Below, one piece after another: positions 16,001-23,183 of a stretch of DNA of 64,000 bases; within the stretch, counting starts at the first letter, position 1, and every line of letters begins with the position of its first letter. The notes under the pieces are model-generated. The model saw only the letters and a program-made list of their open reading frames with translations. It was not told the origin of the DNA and made no database searches. The position numbers were made by a program, and so were the translations under genes. Origin of the DNA: Bacteroidia bacterium (GTDB taxonomy: Bacteria > Bacteroidota > Bacteroidia > J057 > JADKCL01); contig JACJYV010000001.1 of NCBI GenBank assembly GCA_020635905.1, positions 496,001-560,000 on the forward strand, written 5' to 3'.

Positions 16001-18073
16001 GTGGGAAATGGGGGTCATATTCACCCCGCGGGGAATGCGGGTGGTGGCCCGTCCGCTGACCCAAAAGGGGTTGGAAGCCGTGGTATCCACGATGCCGTGA
16101 AAGCGGGTAAAAAGGGTATCGGTAAACATGAGGTACTGGGTCCTGACCAGATTCATGTCCACCGTGCCTGAGCCGTCGGCGAGGCCGTCGTCATTATTGT
16201 CGGGCTTGCCGTAATTGAGGCGGTAGGCCTCGAATCCGGCAAAGATCATGCCCCCATCCAGGCAATTGGCCGGACAAATGCCACAATGGAGATTGAAATT
16301 GAAGCTGAAACAGCCCAGCACATGCACACAGGTGCAGCTGGGATCCGGATTCTCAAAAGCCCGGTAGGTAATGGTGTAGGGTCCGCTGGAACAGGGTCCG
16401 CCGCTGCAATCGGGGGTCACCCGGAATTTGAGGTTGGATTTTTCCAGGGAAAACCAGCCCGGATTGGGCAGATCCCAGTAGCCCCGGATGGTATCTCCCG
16501 AGATCACCAGACTGTCAGGGTTCCAGATATCTCCATCCACATCCTCATACCAGAAATCGGCGGTGGACCCGCTGTGATTCAGGGTGGGAGGCAATATGAG
16601 CTCGGCCCACCAGATGGCATCGGGGCGGTGGTTGTAAAATCTGAAATAGGAATGCTCCAGGCTGAAGAGGGCGGTGTCGCCGGAAGAAATGTCGGAAGGA
16701 CCGTTGGGCGTGAGGGTGAGGATGCGGCCAAAATTCCAGGTGGTGATCATGTTGGGGGCAATGCTGTAATTGCTGTTGAGGCATTGATCCTGATAGGTGA
16801 CCTCGTAATAGCTGCGGTGGGTGGTGACCGGGTCGGAATTGCACCAGAGTTTGCAGCACGACAACTGGTCCACGATCAGGGTATCTTTTTCGCCCGCCTG
16901 CATGAGGGGAATCATGACCTTGAACCGGCGGATGGGATTGGGGCCAAGGCAGGCCAGGTTGCCGCTGGTGGAGCCGTTTTCGGTGTAAAAGGGTGAAATC
17001 AACTGCACATTATTGCCCGCATCCACCCAACGGATGGTGCTGGTATCCCAGCGCGACATGAGGTTGTCCTGGTTGGAAGGCCCACCGTGCCACACATCCA
17101 GGATCACATTGCGGGCCGGTCCGCTGCCTGTGTTGGTGACCACGATTTTCAGCACCGAGGGGGTCATGTTGTCATAGCAGGTGGACTGGGCATAAATATC
17201 CACTGCGGTGAGGTTGGGCACGGTAACGGGTACCACCACATTGGCGCTGGTGCTTTGGGTCTGGCAGGTATTGCCGCCGCAGCCCCAGGAGGCATGCAGG
17301 TTGCTGGCCCCGTTGATGCAGTCCGAGATGAGAATATCGTAGCACACCACCAAAGCCTCGCCCTGTTCGAGCAGGGTATCGAGGTCGCCCACCAACTGGC
17401 AATGGGTGGGGCCCAGGGTGAGGATGATGCTGTCGCCCGAAAAGGCAGGAACCAGGGGGGTACCTCCCACAGTGAAGTTGGAATAGGTGAGTGAACCTGC
17501 ATCCCGCTGAATGGCCAGTTGAAAATGGCTGAGTCCGCCAAAACCGCCGTTGGTGAGGGTGACACAGCGGGAAAAGCTGCTGCCCACAGGGCCTGAATGG
17601 GCGCCGGGTGATACGGAAGAGATACTGAGTGAGGGAGAGATGAGGTTATAGGCCTGCGAAAGGGTGGAATCCACGCCCAGGGGATGAAAAACAAAGATTT
17701 TATTATTCCCCGCGGCGCTGTCGGCGGCGCTGCAGTTGGCCCGGGCGGTAAAGCTGAAAGTGACATTCTGAAAAGGCAGGATGGTGGGAGACAAAAAGGC
17801 CACAGAATCGGGATTGGACACATCAAATTCCAGGAAACCCGTCCCGCTCAGGGAGGCATTCTGATACTCCACCCCGCCATGCAAAAGGACCACAATCAGG
17901 GGATTCTGCAGGGTATCGGCGGTAAAATTATTCAGCACCACGGAGAAGGTGTCGGCCTTGCCGCAGATGGTGAGGTTGGGTGAGGTGGTCAGAAAATTGA
18001 GGTGCTGAGCCTGGAGGGAAATCATGCCCAAAAGCAATCCCAGCAATAAAGCAATACGTTTGAAGGGCGCCAT
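13010..18073 (-). CDS. Giant secreted protein with T9SS type-A sorting domain
   Basis: This 1687-residue protein has a signal peptide (MAPFKRIALLLGLLLGMISL, cleavage near LQAQ). It ends in a T9SS type-A sorting domain: VRIWPNPARDRIFLSG, the GREVLGG turn and GGVYQVKLTWGGGETVERLV. It should cross the outer membrane by T9SS and be held at the cell surface. The body consists of repeated beta-sandwich units of about 130-170 residues (DUF11-like), rich in Ser, Thr, Gly, Asn and paired Cys, with no catalytic motif that I can see. An adhesin or surface-layer role is plausible. The strong GC skew makes long spurious frames on the opposite strand. A MITE-like element lies about 150 bases upstream of the start. 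Confidence 0.85.
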   Translation of the reverse strand: MAPFKRIALLLGLLLGMISLQAQHLNFLTTSPNLTICGKADTFSVVLNNFTADTLQNPLIVVLLHGGVEYQNASLSGTGFLEFDVSNPDSVAFLSPTILPFQNVTFSFTARANCSAADSAAGNNKIFVFHPLGVDSTLSQAYNLISPSLSISSVSPGAHSGPVGSSFSRCVTLTNGGFGGLSHFQLAIQRDAGSLTYSNFTVGGTPLVPAFSGDSIILTLGPTHCQLVGDLDTLLEQGEALVVCYDILISDCINGASNLHASWGCGGNTCQTQSTSANVVVPVTVPNLTAVDIYAQSTCYDNMTPSVLKIVVTNTGSGPARNVILDVWHGGPSNQDNLMSRWDTSTIRWVDAGNNVQLISPFYTENGSTSGNLACLGPNPIRRFKVMIPLMQAGEKDTLIVDQLSCCKLWCNSDPVTTHRSYYEVTYQDQCLNSNYSIAPNMITTWNFGRILTLTPNGPSDISSGDTALFSLEHSYFRFYNHRPDAIWWAELILPPTLNHSGSTADFWYEDVDGDIWNPDSLVISGDTIRGYWDLPNPGWFSLEKSNLKFRVTPDCSGGPCSSGPYTITYRAFENPDPSCTCVHVLGCFSFNFNLHCGICPANCLDGGMIFAGFEAYRLNYGKPDNNDDGLADGSGTVDMNLVRTQYLMFTDTLFTRFHGIVDTTASNPFWVSGRATTRIPRGVNMTPISHTVRIVDTSAHAVYNCNLPAPTITPSGIARTYTYNFDVSALSACLPGGFVYESGDTVEITALYKVTQNTSGLVEAQPLLNDFYLIDTSNSNQASCDDYGGNFVMVGYYFTTSATDQVATSGCGNKTVTENYYLSIGNCCSNYAGGNLFNNEFRQWAHLGTCRVVLPPGYTYQSATINFRRTAGTQTTAVQSSGLTPVAIYGDTVEFDVGALFQVNGGPFIMGDDGWYGTLNVAIQPGCAVIPDVDQAVRYIWDFETIPALAAPGAYTTQRIGIDYIRYEAPEIVVNPLLQTAAGVDSSVSWEFSLENNSNSSGASNAWFALYSPSGQIIPTQVIDLGNNNPLAPVGGLYQLGLVGPGGSRSFRITANYTTCDIDTLYVLAGWDCASYPPNLLSLICPPVRDTFYLDPQPSQIQASLNLPAGPFDMCDSILVELHVVSSQIASVRDLLVGLRLPLSGGLTYVAGSATLEYPDTTGFASISDPALLGGFLVWDINNEVPLIAARDLPGTARSDSNSFRIRFYLQTNCNFISGETFIMRVRGRRICGDLLAPVVLISPQVNINGAAQPYTTNLITTSSPVSTCPLVRQFRIKMVNAGLGASSTTDSVFVDFPLGYTWNGNFVSLHNAPGVTNPSQQISLAGTRLGWEIPAGTAVGDSMVFSFQMLINDQAVCGNDLINVQTAVNANLFCSTSSSFCSGASGTGSALLSVPVAKPSLSFTSLASILIPTTGGWNYQYNGSLDNAGNPISGSDTTTVLFYCDSDGSNGYSAGDVLIGAHDTLAAIPNGGTLPFSGGFFIPGGSCTDSSMIYGLVVPDGANGYCLCDTAFGNSNVILPVTWLSVQGQVLPEGNRISWSALELPGHAYFEVERETEGLFAVISPRFSGKSTYHWLDGQPGATEKYRIRQTDQDGKSTWSKVVELTREAEAEVRIWPNPARDRIFLSGPPAARWVVYDGVGREVLGGRLDEAGRGERSLGQLAGGVYQVKLTWGGGETVERLVVE

Positions 18074-18229
18074 TCAAGTACCTTTAATTTTGTCAAAATC
18101 AGGGGGATAGCCTTAGAAGTCCTGCCTGAAATTCTGCCGGAATTGTCTCTTTTTTCTATGCAAAACTGCAAATATCAGCGTTGGATTGCAGGCTGATCTT
18201 CCTGATGGATATCCCCAAAAATTATTTTA

Positions 18230-18351
18230 GGGGACCTCTAAAAACGATGAAGATCAAGGCGGACGCAGGTGAGGAAAGCGCAGTTTACCCCCGTAAATGA
18301 GCATTTCTGAACCAAGTCCAACGAAGAGATTCGAAGTTTTTAGAGATTCCC
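18230..18351 (+). mobile_element. MITE-like element A, inverted ends and TTTA duplication
   Basis: Left end GGGGACCTCTAAAAAC (18230-18245) and right end GTTTTTAGAGATTCCC (18336-18351) are inverted repeats matching at 14 of 16 bases. TTTA flanks both sides (18226-18229 and 18352-18355), as a 4-base target duplication would. The interior holds GATCAAGGCGGACGCAGGTG and GCATTTCTGAACC, shared with elements B and C. No coding capacity. Confidence 0.7.
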
Positions 18352-18387
18352 TTTACAATATAAAGGGAGGCGGGGTAATTTCCAACC

Positions 18388-19455
18388 TTACGAACCTGCC
18401 CGGAGACCGGGATCTTCGCGGGGCAATTCTGAATCTCCCGCACTGGACAGCCACTTTCCTTCTTTGATAGCCTCCTTCTCCCCTTCCTTGTGGCGGGCCA
18501 TGGCAATGGCTGCGTTTAGCTCAAATCCGATCAGCAGCACGATCGACATCCAGTAAAACCAGACCATGAGCACCATGATGGCACTGAGGGAGCCATAGAT
18601 TTTGTTGTAATTGGAAAAATTCTCCAGGAAGTATTTGAAGGCAAAGAGGGCCAGCACGATCAGCGATCCGGCCAGCAGGCTGCCCGGATTGATGAAATCC
18701 CACCTGACGTTGGTTTCGGGGCCGAAGTAGTAGATGAAGGAGACCACCACAAAGATGGACAAAAACATGACCACGATCTGCAGGGTACGCACCAGGGTCA
18801 CGGCCCAGCCTTTGCTGAAAGCGCCGTTCTCCACCAGATGGGTAACCCCCAATTCTCCAAAAACCAACACCAGCACCGCAAAAATCAGTACCAGACTGAG
18901 GGTGACGAAGATGAGCAGGGCAATCAGGTTGAGCTGGAATATGTTGCGTCGTTTGAATAATTCCTGGTCGGTTTTGGAAAAGGCAAACATCATAGCTTTG
19001 ATGCCGCTGAGGGAGGTGTAAAGGGCCAGCACCAGGTTGAAAGACAGGGTACCAAAGCGGGAATGGGTAAACACCTCGCCTATGGTGGCGCTGATCATTT
19101 TGAGGGAATCGCCCGGAAATACCTGGCTCAGCAACTGAAGGATTTTCTCCTGCAAACCCTCCACCTGAAATAAAGGGAGGAGGGAAAAGATAAATATCAT
19201 GCCCGGAAACAGGGCAAAAAAGAAGCGGAAGGCCATGGCGGCTGCGCCCAGATTGAAACGGCGATCGCTCAGCGAGCGAAAGAAAAACACCAGCACATCG
19301 TACAACCCCACTCCCCCAAATCCGGGCGGTTTCACCCGGTTGAGCACCACCATGAGACGGATTACCGGTCGCCTCAGTTTTGACTTGATCCTGAAGCCCA
19401 GCCCCTCCCCCTTTTCGGGTTCCTCACCCAGCCTTTTCCGTCCTTCAGATTCCAT
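18388..19455 (-). CDS. YihY/BrkB-family inner-membrane protein
   Basis: This 355-residue integral membrane protein has the YihY/UPF0761 layout of about six membrane helices after an N-terminal cytoplasmic segment. Family features are FNLGAAAMAFRFFFALFP, the FNLVLALYTSLSGIKAM helix, YFGPETNVRWDFINPGSLLA and KIYGSLSAIMVLMVWFYW. The molecular function of the family is not settled; it is no longer regarded as RNase BN. The ATG at 19455 overlaps the TGA of the thioesterase gene (TGATG), which indicates translational coupling and rules out the longer upstream frame. The C-terminal tail is charged and probably cytoplasmic. Confidence 0.85.
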   Translation of the reverse strand: MESEGRKRLGEEPEKGEGLGFRIKSKLRRPVIRLMVVLNRVKPPGFGGVGLYDVLVFFFRSLSDRRFNLGAAAMAFRFFFALFPGMIFIFSLLPLFQVEGLQEKILQLLSQVFPGDSLKMISATIGEVFTHSRFGTLSFNLVLALYTSLSGIKAMMFAFSKTDQELFKRRNIFQLNLIALLIFVTLSLVLIFAVLVLVFGELGVTHLVENGAFSKGWAVTLVRTLQIVVMFLSIFVVVSFIYYFGPETNVRWDFINPGSLLAGSLIVLALFAFKYFLENFSNYNKIYGSLSAIMVLMVWFYWMSIVLLIGFELNAAIAMARHKEGEKEAIKEGKWLSSAGDSELPREDPGLRAGS

Positions 19456-19865
19456 CAAACGGACCAGTTTGCGCGTAATACCTGGAGAAAAAATTCCGGG
19501 CAATCCATGGATTGATTGGTTTTGCCGTCCATGAAGGCCAGCGTGACCTTGCCGCCCGTACACAGTTTGCCTGCTTCGTTGAAGACTTCTGAGTACACTT
19601 TGAGGCGTTTTTCGGGGAGTTCGCGGATACCTGAGCGGATGGTCAGCAGGTCGTCGTAGCGGGCGGGACGCAGGTAACGCACTTCCAGTCCGGCCACAGG
19701 CATCATCACGCCCCGTTCCTCCATTTCACGGTAAGTAAAGCCCAGGGAACGGATCAGTTCGGCCCGGCCAGCTTCAAAAAATCGGGCATAATGGCCGTAA
19801 TACACATACCCCATCTGGTCTGTATCCGCATAGCGCACCCGCATTTTGAACTCATGCACGATCAT
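19455..19865 (-). CDS. Acyl-CoA thioesterase, 4HBT/YbgC-like hot-dog fold
   Basis: This 136-residue protein carries the hot-dog thioesterase signature RVRYADTDQMGYVYYGHYARFF (split here as RVRYADTDQMG and VYYGHYARFF, about residues 9-31). The Asp of DTDQMG is the expected catalytic residue, as in 4-hydroxybenzoyl-CoA and YbgC thioesterases. Length is normal. It should hydrolyse an acyl-CoA in the cytoplasm, with the substrate not predictable. The stop overlaps the start of the YihY-family gene, so the two are coexpressed. The hairpin repeats begin shortly upstream. Confidence 0.87.
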   Translation of the reverse strand: MIVHEFKMRVRYADTDQMGYVYYGHYARFFEAGRAELIRSLGFTYREMEERGVMMPVAGLEVRYLRPARYDDLLTIRSGIRELPEKRLKVYSEVFNEAGKLCTGGKVTLAFMDGKTNQSMDCPEFFLQVLRANWSV

Positions 19866-20009
19866 GGGCGCAAATTACAATTATCTGTTGCAAGCTACAA
19901 CCGTGGGACAGTTTACAATTTACAGTTTACGGTTACAGTTTGCGGTTTGCGTTTTACAGTTACATGGAGGGATTGTTAATGGGGATCTTTAGAAATAAAG
20001 GGGATCAAG

Positions 20010-20250
20010 GAAGATGCAGGTGCCGCCCCTACGGGGCTCTCTCCACCATTCTGCTTTTTCCCAGGGGCTCACGCCCCGGGCTACAAAGGTGGCGTCCCTA
20101 CAGGACTACTTTCGAACCCTTCGGGTTCGGGTAAATATCAAAAAGGGAGTTCTATAAACAAAGGAGATCGAGGCGGACCCAGGTGAAGAAAGCGCAGTTT
20201 ACTACTGCAATGAGTATTTCTGGAGCAATTTTAACGCCTGGATTCGATAA
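20010..20250 (+). repeat. Composite repeat: hairpin block plus MITE-related unit
   Basis: A GC-rich hairpin block (GGGGC-TCAC-GCCCC type, GTCCC-TAC-AGGAC, CGAACCC-TTC-GGGTTCG) is followed by GGGTAAATATCAAAAAGGGA. After that comes a unit with GATCGAGGCGGACCCAGGTG, AAAGCGCAGTTTACTACTGC and GCCTGGATTCGATAATT. The same composite is inverted at 8403-8600 and partly repeated at about 20455-20590. Confidence 0.6.
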
Positions 20251-20284
20251 TTGTTATCTGCTCATTGCCTATTGATCACATCCC

Positions 20285-20590
20285 TTTTCCACGAAACAGG
20301 CGGGAAGCCCCGTAGGGGCGAAACATCAGTAGCCTGGGGCGTCAGCCCCAGGTTGACCGCGAGTGGATTGGGGAGCCCCAGCGGGGCGGCACTATCGCAA
20401 GGCCTGCCACCAAGACAGGGAAGGTTCCGCCCCGCCGGGGCTCTCTCCACCACGCTGTTTTACCCGGGGCTCACGCCCCGGGCTGCAAAGGTGGCGTCCC
20501 TACGGGACTAATTTCGAACCCTTCGGGTTCGGGTAAATATCAAAAAGGGATTTCAGAGCAAGGCAGACGAGGAGATTTGCAGATTATTAG
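20285..20590 (+). repeat. Second hairpin-block repeat
   Basis: Hairpins such as GCCCC-GTAG-GGGC, TGGGGC-GTCA-GCCCCA and CGAACCC-TTC-GGGTTCG fill this stretch. It ends like the previous block (GGGTAAATATCAAAAAGGGA) and then diverges after about 40 bases. No gene is supported; reading frames here are Pro/Arg/Gly-rich low-complexity products of the hairpins. Confidence 0.55.
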
Positions 20591-20594
20591 ATCC

Positions 20595-21308
20595 CTACTT
20601 TGCTTCCCGGTCTTTGAGGAGCGGAAAACGATCGGTGCTGCGGGGGTTGAAAATGCGATACCCCCAGTTCTTAGGGACTTCAAAAAAATCAGGGTCAGGC
20701 TTGCCGGGCACAATCTCGCGGGCCGTGATAGTGGTGATGGTATTTCCTTCGGTACGCACCACTTTGAGGGGGAGGCCGGGCAATTGGGGATGGATAAAAA
20801 CGGGCCGGTAAACCAGGGCGGTATCGGCTTCAGAACGGGGAAAGGTAAGGGTAGGGCTTACCCAAACCACATCTTTCCCGGGATTTCCGGCATAAGTGAT
20901 CTGGTATTTTTCACACTCAATGCCGGCTATTTTTTCTTTTTGTCCCAGCTTTTTGACTGTGCCGGGATCAGGTTTGTAACTTTCGGGGGTGGTGTGGTAA
21001 AGTTTGCCCGGAGCATAAATGACCTGGGTTTCACCCTGCTCCGCATTCCAGCGGATGCGCGACATCATGGAGTCGGCCAGGCCGCCTTTGTACTGAATCT
21101 GCACCCAGGGATGCGAAACGGTAAGGATCAGGGTATCGGGCAGGTAGCCCTCATTTACTGAAACAGATTTTACCGTGGCTGACACCGAGTAGCGAATATG
21201 GCCTTCAAAGGGTTGGGTACCCGGGGCGTCGCCCACCAGCACTTCCTGGGCGGAAAGAGAACCGCAGGCCAGAAACAATAAGGTCAATATCAGGTAAAGC
21301 TGTTTCAT
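20595..21308 (-). CDS. GLPGLI-type exported protein
   Basis: This 237-residue protein starts with a signal peptide (MKQLYLILTLLFLACGSLSAQ). It carries the pattern of the GLPGLI/DUF4412-like group. There is an early strand HIRYSVSATVK, then AGIECEKYQITY with one Cys, KDVVWVSPTLTFPR, and LPGLPLKVV near residue 180, which matches the GLPGLI signature loosely. These proteins are common in Bacteroidota and of unknown function, probably periplasmic or cell-surface. The next upstream gene has the same architecture, so the two look like an old tandem duplication. Confidence 0.65.
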   Translation of the reverse strand: MKQLYLILTLLFLACGSLSAQEVLVGDAPGTQPFEGHIRYSVSATVKSVSVNEGYLPDTLILTVSHPWVQIQYKGGLADSMMSRIRWNAEQGETQVIYAPGKLYHTTPESYKPDPGTVKKLGQKEKIAGIECEKYQITYAGNPGKDVVWVSPTLTFPRSEADTALVYRPVFIHPQLPGLPLKVVRTEGNTITTITAREIVPGKPDPDFFEVPKNWGYRIFNPRSTDRFPLLKDREAK

Positions 21309-21381
21309 TAGTTTAAAAAGAATGGCTCTGCAGGTCCTTGATTCAGACCCACAAAGCCATTTCGTGAATTATCTCTGGCAA

Positions 21382-22077
21382 TTAATTGCCCATTCCTCCG
21401 AACATGGAAGGATCGAAATCTTCCACTTTGTAATTGGAGGGAACTTCAAACAGACTTTTGTCTTGCTTGCCCGTATCGAGTTTAACACAGGTTTCAACAG
21501 AAGTAAAAGACATACCCATCATGTCCATGGTGGTCATTTTCTTCAGGGGAAGACCATCAATTCCTTCGATCAGGATGGTATTGCCAGTGTCTTTGGCGCC
21601 TTTGGGCTTTTTGACTTTGATGTCTTCGGCCACCCACAGGTACTGAGTCACTTCGTTGCCTTCTGTCACCATTACCACTTTGTACTTTTGGCATTTGTGG
21701 CCCTGAATGGTGATCACTTCATCTTCCTTGGTGATGGTAGGTTTTGCTTCCATTTCTTCATCGTCCTCCCCATCTTCTTTTTTGATTTTGTAGGCAACCA
21801 TTTCAGACTCTTTGAGCATGTAGCTGACACCTTCATCTCCTTTGACCAGAATGGCACCCATCATGGCTGCAGCCATACCGCCGTTCATTTCCAGACGCAG
21901 GTCAGATCCTTTGAAATAATAAGTCATTCCTGAGGGCATAAAGGCTGCAAACTGGTCAACCCCTTCGCCCATGTATTTGGTTTCAAATACAACTTTTCCC
22001 TCGAATTTGTTTTGGGCCTGGGTGGAGGCAGCAAACAACAGGAGGAATGCAGTTAATGTGAAGAATAATTTTTTCAT
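21382..22077 (-). CDS. DUF4412-like exported protein
   Basis: With the ATG at 22077 the product is 231 residues with a clean signal peptide (MKKLFFTLTAFLLLFAAST, ending QAQ). The mature protein has FEGKVVFETKY, an acidic linker (EDGEDDEEMEAKP), IQGHKCQKYKVVMVTEGN, YLWVAEDIKV and IEGIDGLPLKKMT. The Cys-Tyr, Trp-Val and GLPLK positions match the downstream GLPGLI-type protein. It is Met-rich near the middle (GGMAAAMMGAIL) and at the end. Function is unknown; periplasmic location is likely. A longer start at 22104 would spoil the signal peptide. Confidence 0.7.
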   Translation of the reverse strand: MKKLFFTLTAFLLLFAASTQAQNKFEGKVVFETKYMGEGVDQFAAFMPSGMTYYFKGSDLRLEMNGGMAAAMMGAILVKGDEGVSYMLKESEMVAYKIKKEDGEDDEEMEAKPTITKEDEVITIQGHKCQKYKVVMVTEGNEVTQYLWVAEDIKVKKPKGAKDTGNTILIEGIDGLPLKKMTTMDMMGMSFTSVETCVKLDTGKQDKSLFEVPSNYKVEDFDPSMFGGMGN

Positions 22078-22228
22078 TGAGTTATTATTGAATTTGGTAT
22101 GCAATTTAAGAAATAATATTCAGCCCGCAGGCAAACAGATTTTCAGCCAGCAATTTCCCTGCCACGCTTGCCTCTGGAGCACATATTTTTTCAGCGAAAA
22201 TCATTGAACGTCTGTAACGGGATTTATA

Positions 22229-23182
22229 TTACTCAGATGAACGGTGCAGATATTTTTGCAGATACCCTTCCATCTCTGCGTCGTTTCGAAGCTTGAAATA
22301 TGAACTGGTATCGGTCAGGGAAATGCGGGGATAGAGGGTGTTGAGGCAAATTCCGTCCAATTTTACCCCCTCGTCCCAAAAGCGCTGACGGTTTTTCAGG
22401 ATCAGGGTTTTATCATCTCCGATCAGATTGGCGCCCAGAATGAGCACGGGCAGGCGGGTTTCAAGGGCTAATTGAGAAACCTCCCGATTCAGTTTCCGGC
22501 AATACTTCTTATAATTTTTCTCCGGCGCAGGAGGGTAAATGATCCCGATCCCATCAAATCTGGACCAGTAAGGCACATCCTTTACCCGGTCGGCGGAGAC
22601 CGAATAATATACAGGAAGGCGGGTTTGCTCATGGACCCGGTTCACGTACGCATCGAGCAGTGTTTTTTCGGTTTCAATGGAATTCAAATCTGTGCCCAGA
22701 ATGATCCGCACAGGCGGCCAGGGGCGGGAGTTCCAGATCAGGCTGCCCGTAATCGTTTCCAGGCCGGCAAACCAGGTCTCAGGCGAGGGGGGGGCATGCA
22801 AGGGAAATATGGACTTGCGGTTATTGGGCGTCAGAGCTACAGACCAGGTATAATTGCGCTTTTTCAAGGAATCAAGCACCATGGGCAAATCCTGCAGGGC
22901 ATGTTGGGGAATGACGGGCAACAGAAGGGCGCCCGTATCGGCCAGAATGGGCATTTCGATCAGCAGATGATCCAACCCGTGGCGACGCATGGCCACCATA
23001 TTTTGATGGATTTCCGGGGGAAAAGTGTTTTCTGAAAGGCGAATTCCAGCCATAAGGGGGATGTTTTGCCGCTCCAATACAGGCTCACACCCAATCATGG
23101 CCAGAGAAAACAGACTGATCAGAAAGATTCCACTGCAAAAAAAGGTGAGAGCTTTGATCAGTTTGCCGGCCAGTTTCCCCAT
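22229..23182 (-). CDS. Membrane-anchored protein, possible TIM-barrel glycosidase fold
   Basis: This 317-residue protein starts at the ATG at 23182, one base after the TGA of the PolX/PHP gene, so it is coupled to it. It has a long hydrophobic N-terminus (LTFFCSGIFLISLFSLAM) ending IGC, which may be a lipobox. The rest alternates beta strands and helices (HLLIEMPI, YTWSVALTP, VRIILGTDL, LPVYYSVSAD, LPVLILGANLIGDD, LDGICLNTLYP) like a (beta/alpha)8 barrel, similar to GH113-type proteins of Bacteroidota. I cannot identify catalytic residues with confidence. It might be a glycosidase or a binding relative. Confidence 0.5.
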   Translation of the reverse strand: MGKLAGKLIKALTFFCSGIFLISLFSLAMIGCEPVLERQNIPLMAGIRLSENTFPPEIHQNMVAMRRHGLDHLLIEMPILADTGALLLPVIPQHALQDLPMVLDSLKKRNYTWSVALTPNNRKSIFPLHAPPSPETWFAGLETITGSLIWNSRPWPPVRIILGTDLNSIETEKTLLDAYVNRVHEQTRLPVYYSVSADRVKDVPYWSRFDGIGIIYPPAPEKNYKKYCRKLNREVSQLALETRLPVLILGANLIGDDKTLILKNRQRFWDEGVKLDGICLNTLYPRISLTDTSSYFKLRNDAEMEGYLQKYLHRSSE

Positions 23183-23183
23183 G

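Noticed and set aside
13085..17494. Long plus-strand reading frames opposite the giant T9SS protein
   Set aside because: They are Gly/Ala/His-rich shadows caused by the GC-skewed codons of the real minus-strand gene, which has a signal peptide and sorting domain.
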